The notes: generated by a model from the sequence alone, not told the origin. Positions 7,706 through 16,583 are shown, counted from the first letter of the stretch. The stretch: 64,000 nucleotides of DNA from Chryseobacterium sp. LJ668 (GCF_019613955.1 NZ_CP080443.1:3209001-3273000); one strand, 5' to 3'. Numbers and translations are program-made.

Positions 7706-10405
7706 ATAATAATTGTACATTTTAATTTTTTCAGTAAAATCAATATCGGGATCTAGAATTTCCAGGATAAGACTTTTAACCGATTGCATGGCATCATCAA
7801 GGTTTCCTTCAGCAAATTCAAGCGATGCAACTCCTTTTTTAGCATCCGCAAAACTCCAGATTCCTGTCTCAACCGGGAAGCCCCAAAATTCCGGGAGACT
7901 TTGCACAACATACTGATAGATACAAAGCTGTAAAGCCTGTTTACGATCTTCCTTATGGAAATAATGATCTCTATTTTCAGCGTCAATTTTTACAGCTAAA
8001 TTTTTGATTTTGGCTGTCTTATAATCAATAATTCTTATCGTTCCGTTTAAGCGATCAATCCTATCGATGAATCCAAAAAAGGAAACTTTATCTTTAGTGT
8101 TTTCGTTGAGATAAAAATCAATATTTTCAAATCTTCTTTCAATGTCTACTATTTCCAAAGAATTGCCCTTTTTGATCAATTCTAAATCGTAATTCAGAAT
8201 GTTTATGATTACTTTTTTGGCGATAGCTTTATGAATGAAATTCATTCCCTTATTATAAAATTCAGGCTGATGTTTTAGCTTTTCAATAGCTATATTTATA
8301 TATTCATCTATCCGTTGAATTGATTTTTCTAAATCATTTAATTTTAACATTTTACCTATTAAAACCTCATAAATTTCTTGAAGTGTGTAATGCACAAGAT
8401 TTCCGTAGTTTCTTATCGAAAGTTCTTCTTCAATTTCATCCGTCTCTGAGGTATTTAAAATTTTGGATAAATAAAAATCTATAGGATTATAGAGGTAACT
8501 TGTCAAATGTGATGCAGAAACTTTTTCTTTCCACTTGTGCAACTGTTCGATCACAATTGGTGTCTTTTTAATTTCAATCGGTTGACTTGAAATAGGCTCA
8601 GAAGTATTTTCTACAATCAAATGTTCAATATCATGATTGCTCTCCATCTCAATTTGTGTAATGAAACGGCTTTTTTCGCCAGTATTTACTCCGGAACTTA
8701 ATGCATTAAACAACAAATGAACATTTTCCGCATCCTGAATTAATCTATAGAAATGATAGGCATAAATACTGTCGTTTTCGAGAAATGTGTGCAGATCAAA
8801 ATGTTTTCTGATATCAAAAGGAATGTAAGTATTCTGTGAATTTCCTAGAGGTAATTTTCCTTCATTAACGGAAAGCAGAATCACATTTTCAAAATTGAGA
8901 AGCCGCGTTTCCAAAAGCCCCATCACCTGTAGACCTTTAAGCGGCTCACCCTGAAAATCTATACTCTCGGAATTGATATGCTGGTTGATCAAAACCTCCA
9001 AAGTATCCATCTTTATTTCAAAGCCATAAGGAGAAATCTGGTTTTTTATAATCCTAAATGCATTCTCGAAGTGCGATACATTTTCGTACTGTATATCATC
9101 TAGTTCCATCCATTTAATTCGCTGGCAGAAATTAATCAGCAGATCTAAAAAATGATATCCGGAATCAGCTTTCTCAAGCAGATTAAAATAAGATAAATCA
9201 CAAAGTAATTCTGAAAATAGGCGGAAAGAAATGTAGACAATATTTCGTTCCTCAATTTTAGATTTAAACTCATTGATTACTCTTTCATCATCATCACTTT
9301 TAGGCAATTCTTCTAAAATTGGAAAAACATCACGGTAATAATAGGAAGATTTATTTTTTTCTAATTGTTTCTGTAGATAAAAAAGCTGTTTTACTGCATT
9401 TGAAAATGAAAGATTTTTCAAAGGAAAACCCATGGTAATATTCAGGTTTTCAACGTGATGCATCACATCCAGGGTTGCAGGCAGTAGATTTTCATCAAGC
9501 AAGACTACAGCCGTATTTGTAAACGTCTTGTTATCAATATCTTTAAAGAGATCAGGAAGAACTTTTGTCTGCGTTACATTCCCTGAAACTTCATAGATTT
9601 TTATATTTTTTGACCGGCTAAAATCGTCTTCAATCCAGTTAAAAACCCTACTTTCATTGAATTCTTTCCACAATTTATGATTTCGGAGAAATTTTCCGGC
9701 TTCCTGCCTTTCATCATCAAAATAATACTGATCACCCTGGAAAAAACACTGCGCTTTGTCCCATTGCAAAAGATTTCTGACCAATTTTTCTTCTACAGGA
9801 GTAAAAGCATTAAAGCCACAAAAGACAAAATTTCCCTGAGTGGTTTTAGCAAAATCTACGATTTTAGCTTTTGCAGCTTCATGAATCATTCCTGGAGTTG
9901 CCCATTTTTTATCTTTCAACTTCTGTTTTAGAACCGGCAGAAAAACATTCATATTTTTCCAGAAATTCAAAAACTTTTTTCGCGGCACATCTCCGTCATC
10001 TCCTAAATCCTGCGCCCAGTCTTTGATACGCTCTTCATCAAACATATATTGCAAAACCGCAGTATCACTTTCAGAAAATTTCAGAATATCATCCCAATCT
10101 TTTTGCAGCGTTGGGAACCATTTTAAAAATTCGGCAAAATCATCTTTAGGGCTTAGGTTCAACGTTTTATAGACATCAAAAGCAAAAAGCCATAACGCAA
10201 TCCCCTGAATTGTCTGCTGGTCGACAATATTAACAATCAGTTCTTCAATCGTAAAAAAATTCGGAAGAAATCCCGAGTAGTTGTTTTCTTCTAATATCTG
10301 TCTGATAAAAACAATTGGCCTTTTACCCGGTAAAACGATATTAAACTGTGACAAATCTGAATTTTGTAACAGCAGTTCATCTATAATTTTATTGAGAAAC
10401 TTCAA
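7703..10405 (-). CDS. AddB/RecB-like PD-(D/E)XK nuclease
   Basis: This 900-residue protein has a degenerate helicase-like N-terminal part (LPGKRPIVFIRQIL near residue 25) and a C-terminal PD-(D/E)XK nuclease domain. The active-site signature is GFIDRID followed by IIDYKTAK, with D794 and K796, then the QLCIYQY helix typical of RecB-family exonucleases. It probably takes part in double-strand break end processing with an AddA-type helicase, which is not in the window. The start is a TTG that overlaps the TGA stop of the upstream gene by four bases; no ATG lies near, so translation is probably coupled. A terminator follows. Confidence 0.85.
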   Translation of the reverse strand: MKFLNKIIDELLLQNSDLSQFNIVLPGKRPIVFIRQILEENNYSGFLPNFFTIEELIVNIVDQQTIQGIALWLFAFDVYKTLNLSPKDDFAEFLKWFPTLQKDWDDILKFSESDTAVLQYMFDEERIKDWAQDLGDDGDVPRKKFLNFWKNMNVFLPVLKQKLKDKKWATPGMIHEAAKAKIVDFAKTTQGNFVFCGFNAFTPVEEKLVRNLLQWDKAQCFFQGDQYYFDDERQEAGKFLRNHKLWKEFNESRVFNWIEDDFSRSKNIKIYEVSGNVTQTKVLPDLFKDIDNKTFTNTAVVLLDENLLPATLDVMHHVENLNITMGFPLKNLSFSNAVKQLFYLQKQLEKNKSSYYYRDVFPILEELPKSDDDERVINEFKSKIEERNIVYISFRLFSELLCDLSYFNLLEKADSGYHFLDLLINFCQRIKWMELDDIQYENVSHFENAFRIIKNQISPYGFEIKMDTLEVLINQHINSESIDFQGEPLKGLQVMGLLETRLLNFENVILLSVNEGKLPLGNSQNTYIPFDIRKHFDLHTFLENDSIYAYHFYRLIQDAENVHLLFNALSSGVNTGEKSRFITQIEMESNHDIEHLIVENTSEPISSQPIEIKKTPIVIEQLHKWKEKVSASHLTSYLYNPIDFYLSKILNTSETDEIEEELSIRNYGNLVHYTLQEIYEVLIGKMLKLNDLEKSIQRIDEYINIAIEKLKHQPEFYNKGMNFIHKAIAKKVIINILNYDLELIKKGNSLEIVDIERRFENIDFYLNENTKDKVSFFGFIDRIDRLNGTIRIIDYKTAKIKNLAVKIDAENRDHYFHKEDRKQALQLCIYQYVVQSLPEFWGFPVETGIWSFADAKKGVASLEFAEGNLDDAMQSVKSLILEILDPDIDFTEKIKMYNYY

Positions 10406-10938
10406 AGTTTTTGGTAATTTTTTAGTTGTTCAAGCTCAGAGCTAATTAAGATGTCGTACTCGGCCTGTTTTTCTTTATTCATACCATGTTCTGTCACCCC
10501 ATCATACAGTGCCTGAAAATTTTTGTAATCTTTGACAATACGATTATAAAGAGTTTGAAAAAATTTATCGTAATCGCTTGTGGTTTTTATTTTTTCTATA
10601 ATCTCCTTTCGGATTTTTCTTGCATAAATTTCTGCAATATCAAAATGTTTCTGTTCGTGGTTCAAAACGTAATCATTGATTCGTTTATCATCTTTCCAGG
10701 ATTTGTCTTCGTTGAAAACGGTTTCAATATTTACTTTTGCTGAGCCTTTTGGATTTGAAGATTTCACCACAGAATATACCCAGCCACAATGGGTGTAAGC
10801 CACAATATCTTTTCCGTATTGATTATTGATTTTGCTTTTAAAGTTGTTCCAAACCAATTTTTTTTCCGGTCTCCACTCTATTCGTTGACTCCATGCTGTG
10901 CCGTAAATCAAAAATAAAGCTAAAAATATACTTTTCAT
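10402..10938 (-). CDS. Secreted DUF922-family putative zinc protease
   Basis: A 178-residue protein with a signal peptide (cleavage near AWSQ, residue 18). It carries NHEQKHFDIAEIYAR at about residues 93-107, a HExxH zinc-protease motif with a further Glu downstream. This matches the DUF922 family, which has been proposed to be Zn-dependent proteases; activity has not been shown for this protein. Its ATG overlaps the stop of the upstream lipoprotein by one base and its stop overlaps the AddB-like start, so the three genes form one tightly packed unit. Confidence 0.75.
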   Translation of the reverse strand: MKSIFLALFLIYGTAWSQRIEWRPEKKLVWNNFKSKINNQYGKDIVAYTHCGWVYSVVKSSNPKGSAKVNIETVFNEDKSWKDDKRINDYVLNHEQKHFDIAEIYARKIRKEIIEKIKTTSDYDKFFQTLYNRIVKDYKNFQALYDGVTEHGMNKEKQAEYDILISSELEQLKNYQKL

Positions 10939-11345
10939 TATTCAACTACAATTGTTTTGGTAATCCAGGTATTGTCACCTGTCCAGAATTTAAAAGTATA
11001 AGTTCCTGTTTGCTGCGGACTAAAATTGATCTGATTGGCTGAAATGTGATTGGTCTGAGAACACGAACCGTCTGTCTGATATTTGTAAGCAGTCACATTT
11101 CTGGAAAAATTACCGGTATGTACATAATCATATCCGTAAAATCCCTGACATTGAGAAGCATACGTAGAATACGTCCTGATACCTTGCACAGTCATTACAG
11201 CCATGGTATCATTTACAATTCGAACGCTGTCAATTTTTATTTTTTCTGCAGACTCTATGGTCTCATAATCGTCATCTTCCTTACAAGAAACTAATGAAAA
11301 CCCTATAAAGATTATTGATAAGGCTGCATTACACAATGTTTTCAT
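10938..11345 (-). CDS. Small lipoprotein of unknown function
   Basis: A 135-residue protein with a lipoprotein signal ending in FSLVSC (lipidated Cys21), followed by an acidic KEDDDYE stretch, which resembles the surface-export signal of Bacteroidota lipoproteins. The C-terminal part is a beta-rich domain (TGTYTFKFW) and has three more Cys residues (one near YASQCQGF, one in DGSCSQ). No family is recognised. It is the first gene of the overlapping three-gene set that leads to the AddB-like nuclease. Confidence 0.7.
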   Translation of the reverse strand: MKTLCNAALSIIFIGFSLVSCKEDDDYETIESAEKIKIDSVRIVNDTMAVMTVQGIRTYSTYASQCQGFYGYDYVHTGNFSRNVTAYKYQTDGSCSQTNHISANQINFSPQQTGTYTFKFWTGDNTWITKTIVVE

Positions 11346-11407
11346 CTTATATAAAATTATAATTATTAAACGAAAATTATCAAAAAATATTCTTTACAAG
11401 TTCTAAT

Positions 11408-12043
11408 TTACGAATTAAAATTACCTTTTGATAAATAAACTACTTTTTTTGTGTCAAAGAATTCTTCGTCAAAATAATTTTTAAGATTAAAAAGTTCACA
11501 TCTCAATCCAGCCAATTCTTCAGCTAAATCTCCTCCTTTTAAATACAAAACGCCATTGTGTTTTGGGTTAAACTGTTCTTTTTCAAACTTCCCTTTAAGC
11601 CATCGTAAAAATTCAGGCATCTGCGTTACCGCACGGCTTACTACAAAATGAAATTTCTCTTTTACTTTTTCAGCTCTTCCGTGAATTGCGGTAACGTTTG
11701 TTAAGCCCACACCTTCTGCCACAGCATTGACAACCGTAATTTTTTTTCCTATAGAATCAATTAATGTAAACTTTGTTTCAGGAAACAAGATTGCCAAGGG
11801 AATTCCTGGGAAACCACCACCAGTTCCGATGTCCAGAACTTTTGTTCCTGGAGCAAATTCCATGATTTTCGCAACACCTAGAGAATGCAGAATATGCTTT
11901 TCATAAAGCGATTCCATGTCTTTTCGGGAAATGACATTGATTTTCTCATTCCACTCACCATACAGACTTTCTAATTTTGAGAACTGCTCGATTTGCTTTT
12001 CGGAAAGTTCCGGGAAATATTTCTGAATTAACGTTACTGACAT
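11408..12043 (-). CDS. rsmG: 16S rRNA (guanine-527-N7)-methyltransferase RsmG
   Basis: A 211-residue protein of normal family length. It has the SAM-binding motif KVLDIGTGGGFPGIPL (about residues 66-81), a second motif FTLIDSIGKK and the RAVTQMPEFL motif. RsmG methylates G527 of 16S rRNA in the 530 loop. It stands alone on the minus strand; a TATTTTTG -7-like box on its strand lies at 12061-12068, 18 bases before the start. Confidence 0.95.
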   Translation of the reverse strand: MSVTLIQKYFPELSEKQIEQFSKLESLYGEWNEKINVISRKDMESLYEKHILHSLGVAKIMEFAPGTKVLDIGTGGGFPGIPLAILFPETKFTLIDSIGKKITVVNAVAEGVGLTNVTAIHGRAEKVKEKFHFVVSRAVTQMPEFLRWLKGKFEKEQFNPKHNGVLYLKGGDLAEELAGLRCELFNLKNYFDEEFFDTKKVVYLSKGNFNS

Positions 12044-12187
12044 AAGATTGATATAAAAAGCAAAAATAAGTTTTATTTCATATTCAGATTATGTTTTTTA
12101 AACATATTACATATAATTTGCGGTATTCCAGAAGCTTAATTTTTCTAAAATATATTGATCACATTATATTAACATTAAGTTTTTATA

Positions 12188-12195
12188 TATATTTG
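12188..12195 (+). promoter_or_regulatory. Candidate -7 box for the aminotransferase gene
   Basis: TATATTTG fits TAnnTTTG exactly and ends 20 bases before the ATG at 12216. A TTG at the usual spacing upstream is not present. Confidence 0.4.
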
Positions 12196-12215
12196 TTAAA
12201 ACGACAAAAAGATAC

Positions 12216-13406
12216 ATGAATAAACTTTCAGATAGGGTAAACAGACTAGGTTACTCTCAGACTTTCGTAATGTCAAACAAGGCCAGAGAAATGAAAGCCA
12301 GCGGAATAGACGTCATTTCTTTAACATTAGGTGAACCGGATTTCGATGTTCCCGACAATATAAAACAGGCAGCTTTTGATGCCATTAATGAAAATTACAG
12401 CCATTATTCTCCTGTTCCGGGATTTTTGGAACTTCGTCAGGCTATTTCAGATAAATTAAAAAGAGACAATCAATTAGATTATAAACCAACACAGATTTGT
12501 GTGTCAAATGGTGCCAAACAGGCAATTATCAATGTTTTGGCGGCCATTATCAATGATGGAGATGAAGTGATTCTTCCGACACCTTTTTGGGTAAGCTATG
12601 ATGAGATGGTAAAAATGATGGGCGGAAACTCTATCATGCTTTCTACTTCTTATGTAACTGATTTTAAAATCACTGCTGAGCAATTGGATGAAGCGATCAA
12701 TGAAAAAACTAAAGCTATCCTTTTCAGTTCGCCATGCAATCCTTCCGGTGGGTACTACACTTTTGATGAGTTAAAATCTTTGGCAAAAGTGATTGCAAAA
12801 TATCCTCATGTGACCGTAATTTCAGACGAAATTTACGAATACATTAATTATGAAACAAAAACTACGTCTATTGCTCAGTTTCCTGAAATTTATGAGCAGA
12901 CTGCAGTAATCAACGGTATGTCAAAAGCGTTTGCAATGACGGGCTGGAGAATCGGTTATTCGGCATGTCCGGAATGGTTGGCTAAAGCATGCGAAAAAGT
13001 TCAGGGACAAATGACAAGCGGGGCCAATACGATGGCTCAAAGAGCTTCAATTGTTGCTTTACAGACCGACCCTTCAGAATATAAATACATGATTGATGCT
13101 TTTGAGCAGAGAAGAAACGTCATGTTTGATTTGATGAAAGAAATTCCTGGTTTTAAAGTTCTTTTACCAAAAGCGGCATTCTATTTCTTTCCGGATATCT
13201 CGTATTACATCGGGAAAACACTGAACGGAACTGAAATAAAAGACGCGGATGATTTTGCTATGTTTCTGTTAGAAGAAGCTCATGTTGGCTGCGTCGGAGG
13301 TGTATCTTTCGGAAGCCCGGAATGTATACGATTTTCTTATGCTGCTTCTGAAGAAGATTTGATAGAAGCGATGAGAAGAATAAAAGAATTACTGGCAAAA
13401 GTGTAA
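12216..13406 (+). CDS. Aspartate-type aminotransferase, class I (PLP-dependent)
   Basis: A 396-residue fold-type I aminotransferase. Visible features are TLGEPDFDVP near the N-terminus, the SSPCNPSGGYY motif (about residue 172), the SDEIYEYINY motif, the PLP lysine in NGMSKAFAMTGWRIGY (about residue 235), and the C-terminal Arg in ECIRFSYA. This is the subgroup that includes AspB/AspC-type aspartate aminotransferases and prephenate aminotransferases; substrate is not certain. It is monocistronic, with its own promoter box and a terminator at 13411. Confidence 0.9.
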   Translation: MNKLSDRVNRLGYSQTFVMSNKAREMKASGIDVISLTLGEPDFDVPDNIKQAAFDAINENYSHYSPVPGFLELRQAISDKLKRDNQLDYKPTQICVSNGAKQAIINVLAAIINDGDEVILPTPFWVSYDEMVKMMGGNSIMLSTSYVTDFKITAEQLDEAINEKTKAILFSSPCNPSGGYYTFDELKSLAKVIAKYPHVTVISDEIYEYINYETKTTSIAQFPEIYEQTAVINGMSKAFAMTGWRIGYSACPEWLAKACEKVQGQMTSGANTMAQRASIVALQTDPSEYKYMIDAFEQRRNVMFDLMKEIPGFKVLLPKAAFYFFPDISYYIGKTLNGTEIKDADDFAMFLLEEAHVGCVGGVSFGSPECIRFSYAASEEDLIEAMRRIKELLAKV

Positions 13407-13410
13407 AATA

Positions 13411-13438
13411 AAAGTTCTTCCTCAGGAAGAACTTTTTT
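13411..13438. terminator. Bidirectional intrinsic terminator
   Basis: An 11-bp perfect stem (13411-13421 with 13425-13435), three-base loop TCA, A run on the left and T run on the right, between the aminotransferase and the convergent bacteriocin-like gene. Confidence 0.88.
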
Positions 13439-13446
13439 AATTTCGT

Positions 13447-13623
13447 TTAAAGAGAACCTCCTTCTACAGGTGTTTCTGGTACGATAATATAGCATTCTTC
13501 ATTAATCGCGACACAAACATCAGCTTCAGGACAATAATACCTTCCAGGAGGACATTTTGAAGTAACTGCTGATCCTTTAATTGTTTTCAGTTCTTTTCTT
13601 GAAAGAGTTTTTAAATTTTTCAT
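13447..13623 (-). CDS. Small bacteriocin-like peptide with a double-glycine-type leader
   Basis: This 58-residue frame starts at an ATG at 13623. It begins MKNLKTLSRKELKTIKG, matching the leader of the 'bacteriocin-like protein' families common in Chryseobacterium, where KLSRxELKxIxGG precedes a peptidase-processed core. Here the expected GG is GS. The core has four Cys residues (24, 31, 37, 44) in a Pro/Gly-rich, acidic segment, which could form two disulfides. No peptidase-containing ABC exporter is adjacent. A TAACTTTG box lies on its strand at 13667-13674. Function as a secreted peptide is an inference from the leader. Confidence 0.7.
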   Translation of the reverse strand: MKNLKTLSRKELKTIKGSAVTSKCPPGRYYCPEADVCVAINEECYIIVPETPVEGGSL

Positions 13624-13791
13624 AATAACTATTGGATTGGTTATAAACTTTTTAGTTCTACATTTTCAAAGTTAACAATAATATTTTATTATTTGAAATC
13701 TAATTTTTTTTATCTCATTTTGGATAAATAATCAAAAACAATTATAGATTTTATTTATTGATAATCAATTTTTCAATAGACGAAATTATTA

Positions 13792-13799
13792 TATATTTG
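13792..13799 (+). promoter_or_regulatory. Candidate -7 box for the peroxiredoxin gene
   Basis: TATATTTG fits TAnnTTTG exactly, 34 bases before the ATG at 13834. No TTG at 17-23 bases upstream. Confidence 0.45.
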
Positions 13800-13833
13800 C
13801 ACCATTAAATTATAAATCAAAAATTAGAAAATT

Positions 13834-14466
13834 ATGTCTTTAGTAGGTAAAAAATTTCCAAACGTAACGATTGATGCAATGTCTGAGATGGGTGATGATC
13901 TTAGAATCAACATCTTTGAAGAAACTACAAAAAACCAGCAGAAAGTAATCTTGTTCTGGTATCCAAAAGATTTTACTTTTGTTTGCCCGACTGAGCTTCA
14001 CGCTTTCCAGGAAGCTTTAGGTGAGTTCGAAAAAAGAAACACGAAAGTAATCGGTGCTTCTTGCGATACCAACGAAGTACACTTTGCGTGGTTAAATGTT
14101 TCAAAAGACAATGGTGGTATTGAAGGAGTTACTTATCCGCTTTTAGCTGATACTCACAGACAATTGGCCAATTTATTAGATATCGTAGATCAGGATCTTG
14201 AATTTGACGAAGAAGGAAATGAGTATTTCACAGGTTCAAACGTTACTTACAGAGCAACTTATCTGATCGACGAAACCGGAAAAGTATTCCACGAGTCGGT
14301 AAATGATATGCCTTTGGGAAGAAACGTAAAAGAATATTTGAGATTGATCGATGCTTACACGCACGTTCAGAAGCACGGTGAGGTTTGTCCTGCAAACTGG
14401 GAAGAAGGAAAAGATGCAATGAAGGCTGACAGAACTTCTACTGCTGAGTATCTAGCAAAAAACTAA
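13834..14466 (+). CDS. 2-Cys peroxiredoxin (AhpC/TSA family)
   Basis: A 210-residue thiol peroxidase. The peroxidatic Cys is C51 in FVCPTELHAF and the resolving Cys is C185 in HGEVCPANW, so it is a typical 2-Cys enzyme. It reduces hydrogen peroxide and organic peroxides in the cytoplasm with electrons from thioredoxin or AhpF. The next gene downstream is a thioredoxin, the likely partner. The 124-base gap between them holds a large inverted repeat. The TATATTTG box upstream is the probable promoter; I see no clear OxyR site. Confidence 0.93.
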   Translation: MSLVGKKFPNVTIDAMSEMGDDLRINIFEETTKNQQKVILFWYPKDFTFVCPTELHAFQEALGEFEKRNTKVIGASCDTNEVHFAWLNVSKDNGGIEGVTYPLLADTHRQLANLLDIVDQDLEFDEEGNEYFTGSNVTYRATYLIDETGKVFHESVNDMPLGRNVKEYLRLIDAYTHVQKHGEVCPANWEEGKDAMKADRTSTAEYLAKN

Positions 14467-14477
14467 TATAATGTGTT

Positions 14478-14584
14478 AATTTGAAAATGAGATAATTTGA
14501 AAATTAGTCGCATGATTATTTAAATATTATCTCATTTTCCATTATTACCATTTTCAAATTAATAAATTCTCAAATTTTCAAATT
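14478..14584. repeat. Inverted-repeat element between peroxiredoxin and thioredoxin
   Basis: A perfect 14-bp inverted repeat (14483-14496 with 14526-14539) encloses a 29-base loop. In addition AATTTGAAAAT occurs directly twice (14478-14488, 14494-14504) and inverted twice (14550-14560, 14574-14584). The whole gap can fold into a long AT-rich hairpin. It ends seven bases before the thioredoxin ATG, so it may affect readthrough or translation, or be a degenerate mobile intergenic repeat. Confidence 0.75.
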
Positions 14585-14590
14585 GAAATT

Positions 14591-14896
14591 ATGTATACAG
14601 AATTAACAGAAGATATGCTTCAGAATATTGTAAGCGACAATGAAAAAGTAGTAGTGCAATACGGCGCAACATGGTGTGGAAACTGTAGAATTATGAAGCC
14701 AAAATTCAAAAAATTAGCTTCAGAGAACGATGACATTCCATTTTTATATGTAGATGCAGAAAAGCTTCCTGAAAGCAGAAAATTGGCAAAGGTTGATAAT
14801 TTACCAACGTTTGCGATTTTTAAAAATGGTGAATTGGTGAATCAGGTTCAGTCTAATCAAGCAGAAAGTTTAATTAATTTATTTAATGAATTGTAA
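14591..14896 (+). CDS. Thioredoxin-family protein
   Basis: A 101-residue thioredoxin fold with the active-site motif WCGNC (C29 and C32) and the cis-Pro loop NLPTFAIFKNGE. The canonical motif is WCGPC; Asn replaces Pro, which should change the redox potential. It probably reduces the peroxiredoxin encoded upstream. Two bases separate it from the following DUF6952 gene, so those two are cotranslated. Confidence 0.9.
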   Translation: MYTELTEDMLQNIVSDNEKVVVQYGATWCGNCRIMKPKFKKLASENDDIPFLYVDAEKLPESRKLAKVDNLPTFAIFKNGELVNQVQSNQAESLINLFNEL

Positions 14897-14898
14897 CT

Positions 14899-15147
14899 AT
14901 GAAGCTACCCGTAATCAGACAATTTTATCAAAATCAAACTCCTGAAAATCTTGAAAAAACTTTAGAAGTTTTGGAAAGTTTCAGCGAATTCAGAGGAACT
15001 AGCGAAGAAGATTTAAATGTTGCCGGAGAATTGATTACCAATATCTGCGGAGCATTAGAAGTTCATGCCAACATACAAAACGGAATGAGCGAAAAGGATG
15101 CTTTAAACTCATTTGCACAAAAGGTATTAGGATCAATTGATAAATAA
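14899..15147 (+). CDS. DUF6952 family small protein
   Basis: An 82-residue helical, acidic protein without signal or membrane segment. It resembles the DUF6952 family that follows the peroxiredoxin-thioredoxin pair in many Flavobacteriia; the function is unknown. One Cys occurs in ITNICGALEV. It starts two bases after the thioredoxin stop, so it is probably part of the same oxidant-defence unit. A terminator follows. Confidence 0.75.
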   Translation: MKLPVIRQFYQNQTPENLEKTLEVLESFSEFRGTSEEDLNVAGELITNICGALEVHANIQNGMSEKDALNSFAQKVLGSIDK

Positions 15148-15190
15148 AACCTTAAATTTTATAAAGATTTAAGACTTTGTTTTATAAACA

Positions 15191-15224
15191 AAAATCCCGA
15201 TGAAATAACATCGGGATTTTTAAT
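15191..15224. terminator. Bidirectional intrinsic terminator
   Basis: A 12-bp perfect stem (15191-15202 with 15209-15220), six-base loop, flanked by A and T runs, between the DUF6952 gene and the convergent Bax-inhibitor-like gene. Confidence 0.88.
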
Positions 15225-15267
15225 TTTATACAATGAATGAATGATAACTTGAAATCCGTCATTAATT

Positions 15268-15954
15268 TTAGCTTCTTCTGCTCATCAATATTCTTAAAAT
15301 ATACCAGAACAACAGCATAATTGAAGCAAAAAGCTGTAGAGAGGCACCGACATATTGATTGGTCGCAAAGGTATCTTTCAGTTTGCTGGTCTGATATAAA
15401 ATAGTTGCAGAAGCCAGAATCACCATTCCTACTGAGAACCAAAGTCCGAGATTGAAACCGAAAATCATTCCGGCAACAATTAATCCAATAGCGATAAAAC
15501 CTCCGATTGTAATGATATTTCTTAAAAATGAAAAATCTCTTTTAGAAGTAAAAGCGACTGCAGAAATTCCTGCAAACATGGCAATCGTAAGCGTTGCTGC
15601 TTGAAAAATCACATTGTAATCAGAATTAGCTATGGCAATGTAAATCAGAGGAAGAAAAATAACGGCTTCCAATAAAATATAAAACCCTAATCCAAAATAC
15701 TGAGTCGATTTACTCTGAGACATAGACCATTTTGATGCTAAAAAAGAAGCTAACCAAAAAACACCTAATACTAACAACCAAGTGTATTTTTGAGCGAACA
15801 TCAAACCGATTACTTCTGGCGGTACAACATTCAGTAAAACTGTTTCAACTCGTACAAAAGCCAGAATTGCCAACGCAACGTGTAAATAGGTTTTCTTGTA
15901 AAAATTTGCCTTTTCAACGTCTGTTGAATGCGCAACTAAAACATCTGTCATCAT
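15268..15954 (-). CDS. Bax inhibitor-1/YccA-like integral membrane protein
   Basis: A 228-residue protein with about seven hydrophobic segments starting near residue 25, and a short Arg-rich C-terminus. Segments such as FAGISAVAFTSKRDFSFL and the ILYQTSKLKDTFATNQY loop fit the Bax-inhibitor-1 family. Family members are pH-sensitive calcium leak channels or, as with E. coli YccA, FtsH-interacting proteins; the role here is not known. It is downstream of, and on the same strand as, a small secreted protein (22-base gap). Confidence 0.85.
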   Translation of the reverse strand: MMTDVLVAHSTDVEKANFYKKTYLHVALAILAFVRVETVLLNVVPPEVIGLMFAQKYTWLLVLGVFWLASFLASKWSMSQSKSTQYFGLGFYILLEAVIFLPLIYIAIANSDYNVIFQAATLTIAMFAGISAVAFTSKRDFSFLRNIITIGGFIAIGLIVAGMIFGFNLGLWFSVGMVILASATILYQTSKLKDTFATNQYVGASLQLFASIMLLFWYILRILMSRRS

Positions 15955-15976
15955 AATTTTTTCTAATATTTGAATT

Positions 15977-16435
15977 TTATTTAATCTGTTTGTATGGTTT
16001 TATGCCCATAATTTTTCCGTTTTCTTCAAAAACAGCGGTAATAATTTCTTTCGGATCAGGCTTTGCCTGATCGTCTGCATATTTATATTGAATCATAGGA
16101 AAATTTTCTCCGGTCATAAACGACTTATAGCCGGTTTTATAAATCACTATTTTTCTCGTAAAATTGATATCTTTTGAAAGGTTTTCATAAACTTTATCAG
16201 TTACCATCGATTTTGTTTTTTCAGACATCAGACTTTCCATTGTTTTTTTGTCAGATGCTTTCAATGCGGTCATAAACTGCTCAAACTTCCCGTTAAACAA
16301 TTCCTTCTGTTTCTTATCAAGCTCAAATTTCTGCTCAGTCGTTCGGTTGTCTTTTATAACTTCTGCTTTTTTTATCTTCTGCGAAAACCCAAATTGAATC
16401 GCTAAAAAAGAAAAGATGATGGCTATTTTTTTCAT
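15977..16435 (-). CDS. Small secreted protein of unknown function
   Basis: A 152-residue protein with a signal peptide (cleavage near FGFSQ, residue 19). The rest is charged and Lys-rich, with an FMTALKASDKKTMESLM helix and a C-terminal beta region ending KIMGIKPYKQIK. The layout resembles NTF2-like or DUF4878-type periplasmic proteins, but I cannot assign a family. It probably shares a transcript with the Bax-inhibitor-like gene downstream. Confidence 0.65.
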   Translation of the reverse strand: MKKIAIIFSFLAIQFGFSQKIKKAEVIKDNRTTEQKFELDKKQKELFNGKFEQFMTALKASDKKTMESLMSEKTKSMVTDKVYENLSKDINFTRKIVIYKTGYKSFMTGENFPMIQYKYADDQAKPDPKEIITAVFEENGKIMGIKPYKQIK

Positions 16436-16583
16436 TAAATATTTTTTCGTTTACAGGTAAATTTAGTAATAAAAATCAAGAGACTGGTTAAATTTTAAAA
16501 TTCTCATGATTTGAAAGATGGCTCAAGTTTTTCTTTACTAAAATAAATCTATTAATCAGCCAAATCAGCGGGAGAAAATAAAT

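Noticed and set aside
12155-12157. TTG 30 bases upstream of the aminotransferase -7 box as a -33 element
   Set aside because: The spacing is outside the 17-23 base range and TTG is frequent in this DNA.
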